From positions 43,553,806 through 43,617,805 of the forward strand of contig NC_067196.1 of the NCBI RefSeq assembly GCF_000699445.3: a stretch of DNA of 64,000 nt. The letters run 5' to 3'. The notes under the pieces are model-generated. The model saw nothing but the letters and a program-made list of their open reading frames with translations, was not told the origin of the DNA and made no database searches. Within the stretch, counting starts at the first letter, position 1. Each line of letters begins with the position of its first letter. Shown here in pieces: positions 23,165 to 36,596 of this stretch. Origin of the DNA: Schistosoma haematobium (Eukaryota; Platyhelminthes; Trematoda; Strigeidida; Schistosomatidae). Made by a program: the position numbers and the translations under genes.

Positions 23165-23640
23165 ATCACCACTATAGGGTTGCGGAGGTTGTTGAGTTTT
23201 GAGAGAACATGAATCGACCAATGTTAAACCGCCATTTATAATCTCAATCAAAACTCAACATTCTCCACAACCTATACTAATCATTATCATGTGCTCTCTA
23301 GCGACTAGCTTCGAGAGGTAATACTCGGAATTCCAGTGAGAAGCCATGATCAGTGGAACTAATCCGTGTTGGGTGTGGGGCAGTTACTTACCGAAGACAA
23401 TGGAGGATGGTCGCTAAATATCGTGGGTTGGTTGAAAATAGACATTAATATCGACGGATACCGGCTCAGTGGTCTGGAAGTAAGGCATAAGCGCATGAGG
23501 CCGGAGGCCCTGGGTTCGAGTCCCATGTATGGGATCGTGGATACCCACTGCTGAGGGGTCCCATACTACTACGAGATGGCCATTCAATGATTCTAGGTTT
23601 CCAATGGAGGTTTAGCATTGGTCAATTCATGCTCTCAATG
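23165..23640 (+). repeat. Composite SINE: foldback arms plus tRNA-headed body
   Basis: Positions 23171-23285 hold two inverted arms (the left reads TATAGGGTTGCGGAGGTTGT; the right is its worn reverse complement ending in CCTATACT). A spacer and a SINE body follow, with GGCTCAGTGGTCTGGA (box-A-like) and an intact box B (GGTTCGAGTCC near 23510). A decayed hammerhead-like segment follows at 23536-23600, with CTGAGGG and GAGA instead of CUGANGA and GAAA. The same order of parts is found at 46104-46620 and, more worn, at 57288-58080. Confidence 0.65.
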
Positions 23641-23707
23641 AATCATATCAGTCAAAACTTTCTGGTATTTTGGTCGATTCAAAAATGTAAAAATAATATA
23701 TTTACAG

Positions 23708-23927
23708 AAGTGAGCCATTATCTGATCAAAAACCACCAAGGTTACTTAATTTAGATAGTAGTAATTATCAAAAACTTTCTAATGTGAATATATATTTACA
23801 TAATGGATACACCCACAAAGTTCAAATAACCAATTTTTATGTATACAAATCAATTAGAAATCAGTTTCAACTATTGGAAATAAAATCTAATAAAAAGTGT
23901 GCTTTCATTCAAACAAAGTATGATTGA
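23708..23927 (+). CDS. Candidate terminal exon of an unidentified gene
   Basis: After a TTTACAG acceptor the sequence stays open for 72 codons and ends in TGA at 23925-23927, with AATAAA four bases later. The peptide is varied and soluble-looking: SEPLSDQKPPRLLNLDSSNY, then NVNIYLHNGYTHKVQITNFY and CAFIQTKYD. One base completes an incoming codon, so the preceding exon must end in phase 2. The exon at 15869 ends in phase 1, so at least one exon would be missing if both belong together. I do not recognise the product. Confidence 0.45.
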
Positions 23928-23930
23928 CTG

Positions 23931-23936
23931 AATAAA
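23931..23936 (+). terminator. Polyadenylation signal after the candidate terminal exon
   Basis: AATAAA lies just beyond the TGA of the open segment at 23708-23927. It supports that segment as a gene end, although the hexamer is common in AT-rich DNA. Confidence 0.35.
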
Positions 23937-24359
23937 ATAGAACACCCTAACCAAGAATCATTCTTATTAAAGAATACTTTGTTGGTTAACGTTTTCTTTA
24001 AGGGATTTTCTATAATTTTATTCACTCTTATTATTATTAATAATCTAATTATTGATATTAAATTGTTTCTTTTCTATGTAAAATGATGTTTTGAAAAGAA
24101 AATTTTAAGCATCTTTTCTTCTTTTTTTAATGAAAAACGTAAACAAACTAAATGAAAGTAAATTGATTCTTAGAAGGACTTTTCGTTTTTAGGATTTTGT
24201 TTCTAAGTAATTATAAATGATCTTAATGTAAAGAAATAATAGTTATGATTTGAAATTGAAAGGATACTGTACAAACGTTTGTAGAAATAGTCACATATTA
24301 GATAATAGAAAATAAAGGTGAGTATTTACAATTAGTAAACTCTTCATTCAATAAGTGAT

Positions 24360-24495
24360 ATCAATATAAGAAGGTTTGTGGAGATTATAGAATTTTCACA
24401 GATAAAATTTCGAACCAATCTTAGCTAGACCACAATAATTCTAAACAGAAAGCTTCCTACTTCTAAAATCTCTACAAACCACCCATATATTGACG
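24360..24495. repeat. SINE foldback (inverted arms)
   Basis: The left arm (GAAGGTTTGTGGAGATTATA near 24370) is matched in inverse orientation by the right arm (TCTAAAATCTCTACAAACCA near 24465). The arms correspond to the 3' end of the SINE seen at 35677 and 41279. Confidence 0.55.
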
Positions 24496-24534
24496 ATAAT
24501 CATAGGCTTAATTCCAAAGTTTGGAGTTCTAGAG

Positions 24535-24835
24535 AGAATTTGCGACCAGTGAAGTTCAACCATGTTGGATGTTAGGCAGTCATCCACCTATGACAACGGA
24601 AAGCGGTTGTACAATATCACATCGATTGAATTTAGACATGTACATCACTTGGTCTCGGTTCAGCGATCTACAGATTCGTGCTCGTAACTGGAAATCTTGG
24701 ATTCAGTCTCGAGGCGGAGTTGTATATGAGCTTTGCTAAATAGTCTCGTTCCAGGATGAAACAGAAATACAGTGCTTCCAGGTTTTCAGTGGTGATCTAA
24801 CTAAGATCAATCTGTGATTTTAAATAAGAAAATAC
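24535..24835 (+). repeat. Degenerate tRNA-headed SINE
   Basis: The order of parts follows the copies at 23.3 and 46.3 kb: a GACCAGTGAAGTTCAACCATG start, a tRNA-like segment with a box-B-like GGATTCAGTCTC near 24692, a worn hammerhead-like segment (GTTCCAGGATGAAACAG), then AGTGCTTCCAGGTTTTCAGTGG. Too decayed for function. Confidence 0.5.
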
Positions 24836-27110
24836 TAAGTAGTAACTAATGTAATGCCTACACGGCCCATACAGATGATCTGGATTTTACCGACCAAATT
24901 GCAATATGGCTTGTAGTCTAGGTGGCTGAAATTATCGTGGAGTAGTTGGAGGGCATTAACAAGAAATTTCGAACCCAAGTTTACTATAATATAGCATACA
25001 TCTTATTTATTTTATTTATTTGAACACAAATATTGGTACAAGAGGGCGCCAAATACATATGCGCCACACAAAACAATGAGAATTTGAAGAGAAGAAGAAA
25101 AAAAGGTAAGGAGCGTTAAAAAAGAACAACAACAAACAGATTAGTGTAAGGCAGGGTAATAATAATAATAGGGGAAACAGAAACATGCAATCAGAAATCT
25201 TTCAGTTAAGGATGAAGCAATCACTTTTTATGAAGAAAGTAAAAGAAGATTACAGCAGGATCGCCACTGGCTCCTATTCTGAGCCATATCTGATAACGTC
25301 TCTAGCGACTGTGTCGCACCATCTCTAGGACTCCAGTCAGGGAGTCGTGAAGGACCAACAGAAGCTAGTCCTTTGCAGCTTTCTTTCATACCACGACACC
25401 ATGTCATACACTGACCAAAGCATACATCAGTAATGTAAATCTGGAATTTTGAAGATAATTATGCAGCGTGTGTGATTTAACCCACCGTCATATATACTCA
25501 CTTGACCGACAAAACCTTAATGACGTTTAAATAATATATAGCATGAAGTTTAGTTCTACTAGAAGGTCGATCAAAATAAGGCATAACGGTCAGAGGCAAC
25601 TAGAATGGCTCAGTGGTGGCATCCCAAACTTTTACACTTGATGATCCCTGTTCGGATCTTGCCTAGAAATGTCAGTCTCCCTGTAGATAAAGATAAATTC
25701 TGCAGAAAACTGTCAAATAACACTAAGTATTTCTCTAACTGAAATAAAGGTACATCAGATTTCAATTTTGTTTCGTTCATGAAATACCTACCTATCATGA
25801 TTGAAATTGTATACATAAGAGGCATACAACTGTTTTGACTTCATTATACTGGTTGACTACTAACATTTTCTTGAATTTTATTCTAAATTTATCTGGATCA
25901 AATAAAGATAATTCTAATTGGCAATTAAACAATTTATCTCAGTCAACTTCGTTTAGTAAATTAATCAGCTCGAGATTATCGAAGGTTTAATGTCATTTTC
26001 ACTTAATTATGTTGTAGATTGATTGAAGTTATATATGAACATCGTTGGATGCTGACTTAGTGGTCTATGAGCCAAGCGTTCCCACGAAAGACTGAAGGTT
26101 CTAAATTCAATTCCTACATGTTGATTCGTGAGTGCGTACTGCTAAGAAGATCCAACATGGGTCAAATCATGATCTCAATGAAACTCAACATTCTCCATAA
26201 CTCTATACTAATAATTAAATCGTAGTTAAATTCATGAAATTTCAACAGTAGTAAGAGAAAATTAATCTATTTCACATTATTCTATTTTCTTTTCATATTG
26301 AATACATCAATGTCAATAATCAAAGTAAATAAATTCAACTGTTTATCATTTACACATTTAATCATTTTTTATTTCAACCCTTTATGTATGAACATAGACA
26401 TATGACACAGTTTTTGTTTTCATGATCAACTTATGTTAGATATCTTTAGGAAAAATAATCAATAAACGAAACTGTTATTTACATATGAGAACACTATTGA
26501 AACTAAGTCTTATTGTTATTCATTTAGAATATTTATCTTATCAAGATTTGTAATGCGTAGATATGATATTAATTACATTGTAACCAAGTGTTTTATAAAT
26601 GAATATCGTTTGTCATTAATTAAATGTCATCTTAACTAAGTTATTATTTGATAAAATTGTTTTAAATGATTCATATAGATGTTAATGAACGAAATCTTAG
26701 TTGACATTTAACACCATTGCAGGTTAAATGTAATTAATAATAGACTAGAGATAATTCACATGCAATATCTGAACATGATAAGGTTCTTAAATGAATGGAA
26801 AATGAAATCTATCAGTAGAAATTATGTAATCGTTTAATACTTTGTAAAATACGAAATATAAATTGATCTTAAATAAACAGTCAATTGATCATATTTAATC
26901 ATTTAAACTGACAACAACAGGGTACCAACTCGGAGTAAGAACATCAAAATATTAGTATATAAGCATATACAGATAAATTATGGATAGATGTATATAGTAT
27001 TCTCAATACTATACGCCTACTTTCGAATTATAAACTTTCCAGTTCAATATTGTTAACCTTCAAACTCAAAGCGGGACTCGAACTTAGATACATAAATTTG
27101 TGCTAGGTAA
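24836..27110. other. AT-rich stretch with weak repeat traces
   Basis: Positions 24855-24960 resemble the Penelope 3' flank (ATTGCAATATGGCTTGTAGT, compare 55701). 26040-26215 is a worn SINE ending in the usual CCATAACTCTATACTAATAA arm. A TTTATTTATTTTATTTATTT patch lies near 25005. No gene is supported. Confidence 0.4.
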
Positions 27111-27116
27111 AAGATT

Positions 27117-27245
27117 TACTTACTTACTTACTTACTTACTTATTCCTGTTACTCTTTTAGGGTTACTGACGTTCTCAAGCCCGGATGAAGCATTACCATA
27201 AAATGAGCAACCATATCTCGTAAAATAGAATCGTGCTGAAAAGAC
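27117..27245 (+). mobile_element. RTE 5' leader fragment next to an (ACTT)n tract
   Basis: An (ACTT)n run at 27117-27142 is followed by the leader seen in the other RTE copies (CTGTTACTCTTTTAGGGTTA, then TCTCAAGCCCGGATGA and AAAAGACGCTAAGTA). No coding part follows. The tetranucleotide run equals the tail repeat of elements in the opposite orientation. Confidence 0.5.
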
Positions 27246-29335
27246 GCTAAGTAGATAGATCAATTACATAACATATAAATTATCGTATATATGTTATGCG
27301 TTTAAAAAATTATAGGTTATTAAATTTTAAAATTGGGTAAAACTCAGTTGATTATCTCTAATGGCTGGTCAATTTCATTTGGCTAATCACTTGTATAAAG
27401 AGTCAAGCACCAACAAATATATACTGTTTATACCTGTATTGAAGGTGAAAATGTTTAGTCTACGTGCTATGGAGAGAGCTCAGCATTTTTTGACAATGAC
27501 AATACAAAATAGGAGTGTGAAGAAAGAGGTTCGATATTATGTCTGACATCTGTTAAAAATCCATTGGGAATCAGAAAGCATTGAAAAGCTTCCCAAATTT
27601 ACCAATGTATACAATAATATTGTACTTGATAATAAATATCGTTGCAATAAAGTCCTGGAATTTCAACAAAAAAACAAATATAAACAGGGTTACATAATTC
27701 CAGGATATGACAATAACTCACTGATAGTATTTAATAAAATTTGAGATAATGTGGGCTATTAAATTTCAATTCATTGACTGAATGAGACTTTGTTTGACAC
27801 GTGACTTGATGATTAATAAATTGGATGCAGTTTCGGATCACGGTTGCAAGCTCTCCACTGAATTCTCAAGTCTTGATAAAAAAGTGTATAGTCTCTCTCT
27901 TTCTCTGAGTCTTGAAAGTTCTTCAGTTAGTGTTAGCTGTAATAATCGAATTTATCGTCATCAGACAAAATCTTGAAGAAACGATTCAACGTGACTGAGT
28001 AATTAACATATAAAAATGAAGTATAACATGAAAATTAAATACTGTAATGCTATTAACTGTTAAATACAAGCCAAAATAATGAATATAGTTTACATCAATT
28101 GCAACGCGGTGATTAATGATTAATAACTTCATATTGTTGTTTAGATTATGGGCATTTAAAATAATTATATCGATAATTTAAGTGAATACTCCTAACTACA
28201 ATGAGTAATTAGGTTAATATGTATTCATAAAATCAGAAGTAAAGTTATAAATACAATGTGATGTAAAAACAGCTACATTTAGGACTGACATTTGATGGAG
28301 AACCATAGAAACATAACATATGACATATTTCTGGTTGTAGTCTGAAATCTAACAAAAGTGCTCTCCAGAGGTGAAAACATCGCTACGAACATGATACAAT
28401 TTGATCAATAAACGAAAATCTAAGTCAAAACGTTTCGTGATTTTTTCACTCGTGATATAGCACAACCATCATCCCAATTCATTGGTCAATAACTGTCTCG
28501 TTGTGAAACTTGAGAGATCTCGATTTAATCCTGTGTGAAGCTGCGGTTAAGGGCTGCTTCGATTCAGTTACAAGTACAAACTATACATAAACAGCTAAAT
28601 TCCAGATAATAATATAACTACATAATCTCAGCCGAATGATATATGAGTAATGTGAATCAGTAACCTAATAGATAATGTCTTTACTTGTGAAGCATTGACT
28701 TCCGACTTTGAGTTCAATTGGCAGAATGAATACATTGATATAGGTGCATTCAAATGATCAATCTCTAATCCTACCCGATTTCCTAAGTATAACAAACGGG
28801 GTAGTATATTCATATTCGTCGATATCCTTCTGAATATTAGAACCAGTGTAAACTTACATATGAGAATAAGAGACTGATAAATTGCAGTCCTAAACATCAA
28901 TGGGAAGATTCAAATAGACAATACAAAATAAATTTTAATTGAGTTAGTTTTCGAAAGCCAATCGATATATCAAGATTTTCTACTAGAAGTCATTCTTATT
29001 AACTTTCTGTGTGATAACTGGTATACCGTCATATTCATTTCAGTATGTTTGTTATTATGATAATGAATTATTTAGTCTTCTTAAGAAAATGCTCTGAAAG
29101 ACATCACTCAATTCGTTATTACATTGTTATGGTCAAAGAGACAACATTTTAAGCATTTTCTCACTTCTGGTAACTGAAAATGTCTAACAGATGGAATAAT
29201 TTTAAATATCACTAATATTAAAGTTTATTTGTTTTTATGCTGAACATCTACAGTGTTTCCATTAAATAATAAATGATTTCCATATAATTTCCTGCTTGTT
29301 TTTTCGTTTTAATACAACACATTGATATGTAATTA
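27246..29335. other. AT-rich stretch, nothing assigned
   Basis: No gene is supported. A string at 28875-28910 (CTGATAAATTGCAGTCCTAA) resembles the 3' end of the SINE family found at 47.5 and 58.7 kb. Other open frames look like chance. Confidence 0.4.
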
Positions 29336-29337
29336 TC

Positions 29338-29505
29338 AGAAGGGATTTGTGGAGATTTTAGTAATTTTATAGTTGAATTCATGAGTCAATTGAAGCTAGA
29401 CCACCGTGAGGAGTCCCATACTAGAACGAAACGGCCGTCCATTGCTTCCAGGTTTTCCATGGTAGTCTAGCTTCAATTGACTTATGAATTTAACTATAAA
29501 ATTAC
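29338..29505. repeat. SINE foldback with hammerhead-like centre
   Basis: The left arm (29340-29403, ending AATTGAAGCTAGACCACC) is repeated inversely at 29455-29505 (TAGTCTAGCTTCAATTGACT). Between them lies part of a hammerhead-like segment on the + strand: GTGAGGAGTCCCATACTAGA then ACGAAACGGCCGTCC. The first core base is changed and the 5' half of stem I is missing, so cleavage is not expected. The arrangement looks like the 41.3-kb unit with the tRNA loop deleted. Confidence 0.65.
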
Positions 29506-30780
29506 ATTGACATGTCTTCAGTCTTTGCTTGTTTTCAAGACCTGATCTATTCGTGATTATAAGAGTTCGTTTAGAACAGATTTGTGAATTTTTATTTTGT
29601 TATTTCAATGCAATATTATTAGCTACTCGAATATTCTTACTATTTGATAAGTCTTGCTAATTGAACGCTAGATTTATTTCCCAAGCTCTTTTAGTAACAC
29701 CCAGGCTAGAACTATACAGCGACGTGAACACGAGAGAAAAGGCGCAAAATGTGTAAGAAACGCTTTACTTCAAAAGTTCATTTATGTACAGAAAATATGG
29801 GGTTTGTATAGTATTTTAGATGTCTTTGGGTTTCCCGAAAATTCTGTAATGCTACTAAACATAGTAGCAGTGTAGTAATCATCCAATCAAAAACTCGACA
29901 TGTGACTTTTCACTTTCTTGATGTTTCTGGCAAAACTTCTAGTGAACACTAATTGGATAAGTTGCTACTCAGTGTTTTCAGAGCCTTTCTTGGCTTTTTT
30001 GAGGAGTTTTTAAGATCTCCCCAACACTGCTCAAATGTAGCATCTGTTCAGATAAGTTATCTTTTATTACGTTTTAACCTTATCACTTTCTTCTTAGTTT
30101 GCATATTATGTTGTAATTGTGTGATTTTTAACCATCTCAGTATATCAACAAAATGGATAATTTTCTGTTAATCAACATGTACTACACTGAACCTATTTAA
30201 ATATGAAAATCTATCTGAACTGCCATGTTTGTATATGTGATTGATCATTGATAGAGTTAAGAACCAAAAAGAATGTAAATGCTCTTAATAAAGATTAAAC
30301 CTGATAATCTATAAACAGCAGTCTTTTGAAATATTATATTAGACCCGTGGTTAGAATTAATTGTAGATTAATAATTAAAAAATATCTTAAAACAGAACTG
30401 TGTTATTGTGTAGATAAATATTAGTGAGTTATGCTGGTTATATTTTCACACGTTACCAATAAATGAATCTATTTATAGATCAAAATTATAGATGAGTTTC
30501 TATACATAATCAAAGGTGAATAAATAAAATTTCTAGTAAGACGTTGTAATCTGTTGGCAATCATTCATCGTTTAGCTTTGATTACGACTGTACTATAATA
30601 CAAATTACCAAAAGTTGTTAGAGTAAATATTTTATGTTCAATCTAATAAGTGAATTGTATTGTGCTAACTGTATGATTTAAAGGTAATAAATTCAACCGT
30701 AGGCAGAAAATGTCAGTTTAAACTGTTAAATTGAATTTTATACCACTAATAATAATGAAACCCAACTGTAATAAATTACA
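29506..30780. other. AT-rich stretch, nothing assigned
   Basis: No gene, RNA or repeat is recognised. Confidence 0.4.
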
Positions 30781-30782
30781 CA

Positions 30783-30862
30783 CTTAATTACGCCTGTTGC
30801 CCCTCGTGGAGAAGAATAGACCGTCCAACAGCAGTCGCCATCAAACTCTGGGCAATCCTCGA
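30783..30862 (-). mobile_element. RTE 3' end fragment
   Basis: On the minus strand this matches the end of the RTE reading frame and its stop region; the + strand reads TTACGCCTGTTGCCCCTCGT followed by CTCTGGGCAATCCTCG. The same string ends the copies at 36.6, 50.5 and 54.4 kb. Only about 80 bases remain. Confidence 0.6.
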
Positions 30863-33800
30863 ACAAAATTGTTTTACAGTAAATTACTCAGGTAACAATT
30901 AGGATTTCTCTTGGAATCCATCTATGTTGCGATAAGATGAATAGAAAAGAACAACAAATTTTGGAAGCTAATTTCTGTAATATCAGTATTCGTAATTTTT
31001 AACTTGGATTTACTAACACGGCCAGTGTGAATTTTAGATTCCCCTAATTGCGAAATTCCATTTGACTTATTAAGTGTTGCAATATGTTTTTCTGTTATCA
31101 ACTTACTGTAAATTACTCATTACTCTGTTTTCTAAATGTTCTAGTTTGGCATATAGTGATTTAAAAATTTCTTTAAAATATTCTTATGTATGATAAAATG
31201 TGATCCAGTGATTCATATTTTGATTTACATGGATTTCTGATTCTGATATACCGAGGTTAAACTAGGTGTTACATTCTCGTCCATTGATCGGGGCTTGAGC
31301 ATGCCAGTTTTGTGCAGTCAATAGATGTCCACATATAAGGTCACTTAGTAGCAACCAAAAAGGTCAAGTCATTCAACGCAGACCAAGGTCATATTTATTT
31401 GACAAGTATGAGACATACTCATAGCGGGTAATTCACGTTTTAATTCATATCATCAAATGATTCAGAAGTATAAACAAAATTCAATAATAATAACTTGATA
31501 ACGTCTATGAAGAACAACTGATTCCTTTAGTATCAACCAATATTTTACAAAAAAGTTAACGCAAGTGAATGAAGTTTAACCAAGTGTATTGAAGGTTCAT
31601 AATTTTCTGAAACTACAAAGGGAATCCTGTTCTAATCTTACCACGGATGATAAAATTGGATAGTAAAGAATATTCGTGTAAAATCAATAAACTAAAACTG
31701 GATGTAAAATTACGTGTTAAGAGAATTGCATTAGGTAACGGGGAATCTTTATGATTGACAGAAATTATTATCACTGAATAAGAACTGAATAAAAATCAAA
31801 AAACTTTATCTAGTAAATAGTATATTTTAGAAATATAAAAGATAACATCAGGTCAGGGGAGAAAACAATAAAGAAGGGTACATAAACAACGACCAAATAA
31901 TTATAGACAACAACCATCCAAATGTCAGGTCAACAGAGTAAGCTGTTAATCAGCTAATGGGAAGTTCTAATAACTCACCTCTTTTTTAAATTATGTGCTG
32001 ATAATGTTGTCTGGAGAGACAATGAATAATTCATTGTTAAAGTATTAAACTCGTATAATAAAACATCTCCGAAATTATTTTTTATCTCATCTGTAGTGAT
32101 TGAGTAATCTTATATGTAACCCTAGGAACTAACTCATTAAATTCAATGCTGAAAACCATATATTTCTGTCATGATGAATAACGAAATTCAGAATACTTAT
32201 ACTCGACTCAAGTTTTCTATTTCTATGAAAAATAACAAACATCTGAAATTTCTAAGAATTAAAAAGGTTCAAATACAAAATGTATGATCGTCATAGAAAT
32301 ATATTTTCTTTGTAGTTATAAGACAGAAATTACTCTGAAAGTTTATTTTTCTTGAGATAATAATCACACAATAAGCTATTATCATTATTACTATACTCTG
32401 AGTATCCTTTTAAAGTTTCCCCAAACGAGAAAAATGTAACTCTACCTAATTTTTCAACTTTTCTCATATCAATTAATCTACAAGCCAAAAATACTATTAT
32501 TACATTTTCATATGATGTGCCAAACCTGATAAATTAGAGGGTTCTGTTTAACAAAATATAAATTAAATAAGAGTATACAAGTTTTTTTATGTTTCATTAG
32601 CTGGTAACTTTTAATAATCTAATAAACGTCAGCTACAGACATCATCTGTGACAAAGTGAAGATTGTGTAGGTCAACTGTTAACGTATTTGTTTGAACGAA
32701 TTAAGATTGAGATGATTATACTCTAAATCTTGTTTAATTTAATCTTAGTGTATTTCAATGAGTTACCAATATGCCGCATATTTTTTAAAGGTAATTTAGG
32801 TGCATGATATAAGTTTGTAATTCTTTTTAAAGATGAGAATGATCTTGTGAGAAACGTATATACTGATGAAAAATTTTGGGTCACGCGGAGAAGATTGTAT
32901 AGCGTCAATAGACTAGATATAATCTAAACTTAGAACGAGTGAATTCCCAGATAGACTAAAATAACCGAAAACCCTTTAGGAGTTTACATGATAATATTCA
33001 ACCTAACAATATTGAACTATCAATATGGTTCTATGGATATTGTTGACCTTCATTGAAATCATGAATATATCTAGGTCAAACCAACAGGTTTTCAATGGTG
33101 ATCTAACTTAGATCTATTCATGATTTCAATGGATAACAAACTACTTGCCTTTATTTACAGAAATCATTAACAGTAATATTCTATCACTGACCAGACTTTG
33201 TTTTATATTCACATTCCAAAAACTTATATCATTATCAAGGGTGAGAAACTTATAGAAATGTTTCTTCATATAAATTTTGTTTATGAATATAACAACTGTT
33301 AACGGGCTCAAAGTATATTTCACGTATCAATGGGAAATCAGTAAACTACGTACTATGAGAAGTACTTATATCCTATATATTCCACATATATACATATCAA
33401 CCTCAAGATCACTAAAAACTAAGTATTCTATAACTGATATATTTGACCGCATATCAATCTCCTCAAAATGTTACAAACACCAGACCTAATCAACAACAAT
33501 TACAATGAAATATAATAAGAAATTCACCATCGGAATCAGATAAAGCAAATCTCAAATGAAGTAAATTTTTCTCAAAGTTTAATTGATAAAACTTGTCCTA
33601 TAAAATGTCATATATGCTAGGCCAACTTAATTGTGACAGAAATGAAGCAAAGAAACTTGTGTGGCATAATGACTACCGCCTACGCAAATACTATTTTTAG
33701 TTGTTATGTATTATTACTAAAAAAAATTGAGTTTTAAAGATTATCATTTGAACAATGAATTATCCTACGCAATTTATTGTGTTGGATCTAAATTGGTCAA

Positions 33801-35672
33801 GTAAGATTTTTGATATTTTTTCACTTAGAAAATCAAATCTAATTTAAACAAAGTTATTTTGAAAAAAATCCTTTGAATTGTCCAAATATTATATTTCTTA
33901 GTTACTTTAGAAAAATAAAGCACACACACATTTGATTCATTGAATACATATTGGTAATTAATAACAGATTACTCCTTTTGTTGGGTGATATCAGCATAGA
34001 ATCACTGGAAATCTGAGGTAGCTGTTTATTCTAGTTTAAAACTTCGCGATGATACTCATCCATAAATACAAACGCATTGACTATAACCCAGTTTGTGACA
34101 AACAAATTTAATTTCAAACCACTGACTTAGTGAATTCATTGATCTTCATTTTTAGTCGTAAGAGATTGATTATATAGAGCATTCATTACTTAATGCTATC
34201 AGGGAAATGATGATTGAACTCCCCCAGAATGTTTTACTACAGTTATAAAATTTTGTCATAGCCACTTATTTAATGTTTCCGTGACAGGTGGTAGATTTAA
34301 ATCATAGTATATTTTCCAAACGTAATCTCCATAACTAATTTGGTGTTGTCATTTGATAGTGAGTAAAACAAACTGTTGATCAGAAACACCCGTTCAATGA
34401 AAAGTAATCTGAGGTGAAGTCTATAAAGTAATAGCTGTAACCTTAAAAATTTTGAATAGCTTGCTGTAAGATATTGTTTACTGAAGAACGGTTTTAAATT
34501 GAGACGAAACGGAAAACCAATAATTCTAGACTTATAAATATTGTTCAGAAACCATTAATCAGTTTTTAGTCAAATTATTTTTAACTTATTTAAATTGTGA
34601 TACTTAGCATGAAAATATTTGTTTTTCAGTTCAGTTAAATAAATATATTCTCAAGCCTAGATATTTTTAACAAAAGACTGAAGAAAGAGTTCTTTTATTT
34701 AATCACTTCGAAATACATTGTTCATTCCGCCTGATGCTATGAATTTAGATATATATGTCATCCCATGAGCGTTTGATCTAGATTTCAAGAATACTATGCA
34801 GTATTGTCCGAAAATGACTAGTGTGGGTAAATAAGAACATGAGTCATTCCGTCAGACTAGAGTGAGGGTTCCAATTCATCTTGAGACCTGTCACTTACGA
34901 TGAGATCTGATCTGGAGCCATAGCTATTTATCTCTAAAAGTCAGAATCGTATGTGGAAAGCAGCTTGACGAGACCACGATTTATAACAAACCAATCAGAC
35001 TTAACATCGGGGTTGTTTTATTTTTGCGCAACATTTATTTACCTATACCACCTTATATAATTTAGACATTATAGGTGATGTCAACTCTCACTCAAATTCT
35101 TAACCTTATCTCCTAACTTTTAGTTCTTATCCCGATTCCCGATATTAATTCATAACACTGTCTTCACCCTAGCAAATGGTTGAGGATTTTTAAGGTTATT
35201 TTAATGTATTACATATTCCATAAATTATACTCTTAGCAGAAAATTTCTTGATCTCTTTATCCTTGAGGATCTTAACCCACGAGTTCATCAAATCCAGTAT
35301 CCTTCTAATTACTTTACAAAATTTAAGCTTCCAAACAACTTATATCTGTTTCTATTTCCTTTCCGATTGTATTTCCTTCCAGTCATATTGTGGTGTGGGT
35401 TACTTATATTCACACAAGTAGTATATAACGGTGGTCAGGTATAGAATGTATTTCAGTAAGAGGTCGATGAGGAAAGAACTGGAACGGAACGCAATTGGTT
35501 CGAAAACGCATGAACAATGAAATCTGAGACAATGGATTGATGTTTGCAACAGGAATAGTCAAGTTTGATATGATGGATTGATATTTTGCAAATTAACAAT
35601 TTACTATATGGTTCTCAGATTTGTTTGAGATGCTCTGTAATTTCATGTCAGATACATTTTTATTATTAGTAT
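30863..35672. other. AT-rich stretch with one small foldback
   Basis: At 33040-33125 the strings CATTGAAATCATGAATATAT and ATTCATGATTTCAATG form inverted SINE-like arms. 34820-34960 may be a worn SINE. I find no gene, and the remaining open frames are short and AT-driven. Confidence 0.4.
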
Positions 35673-35892
35673 CAGAAGGGGTTTTGTGGAGATTGTAGTA
35701 ATTTCAACAGTTGAGATCATGAGTCAATTGAAGCTAGACCACCATGGAAAACCTGGAAGCACTGGACGCCGTTTCGTCCTATTGTGGGACTCCTCAACAG
35801 TGCGCATCCACGACGCCGCCTGGCGAGGTTCGAACCCAGGACCTGTCAGTTTCACGTCAGGCGCTTAACAAACTAGACCACTGAGACAGCAT
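35673..35892 (-). repeat. Full-length tRNA-headed SINE with hammerhead-like segment
   Basis: Read on the minus strand: a tRNA-like head with box A (CAGTGGTCTAGTTTGTTAAG) and box B (GGTTCGAACCT), then a hammerhead-like segment (GGATGCGCACTGTTGAGGAG, GTCCCACAATAGGAC, GAAAC, GGCGTCC), then the SINE body CAGTGCTTCCAGGTTTTCCA and tail ending AAAACCCCTTCTG. In the ribozyme core C3 is changed to U (UUGAGGA instead of CUGANGA). The GAAA and stem II are intact. It is one of the least worn copies in the window and lacks an obvious target duplication. Confidence 0.75.
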
Positions 35893-36185
35893 TCAACGGT
35901 GTTAATGCATTCGATTATCCCCATTTGTGTTCTGTTCATTACAATATCTTATTGTATCAATTCAGGTGATATTTTACAAAACTATCAGTTCTTATCTATC
36001 TACTTGATCAAGAATCAGTTTCTTATTTTCAGTTAGTTTAACAAGCATAACTTGTTGATTATTATTATTGATACTTATTAATAGATATTATACTATTAAT
36101 TATCACTACGGTTTATATTTTTAATTGTATATCTTTGAAAATGAATTCACTGTAATTGTGAATTCATCGCTGAATCATTTTTCAT

Positions 36186-36590
36186 TTATTTTATATAGAT
36201 AATCACTATTTTGTATATTTTATCCATAGACTCTGATAGAATATTCCATTTACCATTAAATAAAACTGGTAGAGCTTTTTTGTTGTTGATGATTAACGAT
36301 AAGGCGAAATTTATTCTTCTACATAACAAAATAATAAAAAGAAAACAAACAAATAATTGTATAATCATGTAGGTGTACAAAAACACTTTGGAAATAATCA
36401 ATAATAAAGAGATATTATTACTTATTTGGTCAAATGATGAGTAATAATTAATGAGAAATAAAAATTGAGAATCAAAGCGGTCAAATATTTCTAATAAATA
36501 ATAACAATAATTCAATTAAAGTATACGCCTATGAATGATTCAATGAAAATTACAATATTATTTATAAGCAATTAAAGATACAAAAATACA
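36186..36590. other. Very AT-rich stretch
   Basis: A 109-residue hydrophobic frame on the minus strand is explained by base composition. No start context, splice site pair or motif supports a gene. Confidence 0.4.
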
Positions 36591-36596
36591 ATAATA

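Noticed and set aside
23476..23535. tRNA gene at 23.5 kb
   Set aside because: Box B is intact but the segment is part of a composite SINE with the same order as at 46.4 kb.
35686..35868. 60-residue open frame with MSQLKLDHHGKPGSTGR
   Set aside because: It lies wholly inside a minus-strand SINE and recurs at 41.3 and 58.8 kb. The frame is a by-product of the repeat.
36186..36515. 109-residue hydrophobic minus-strand frame
   Set aside because: Composition is explained by AT-richness; no splice sites, start context or motif.
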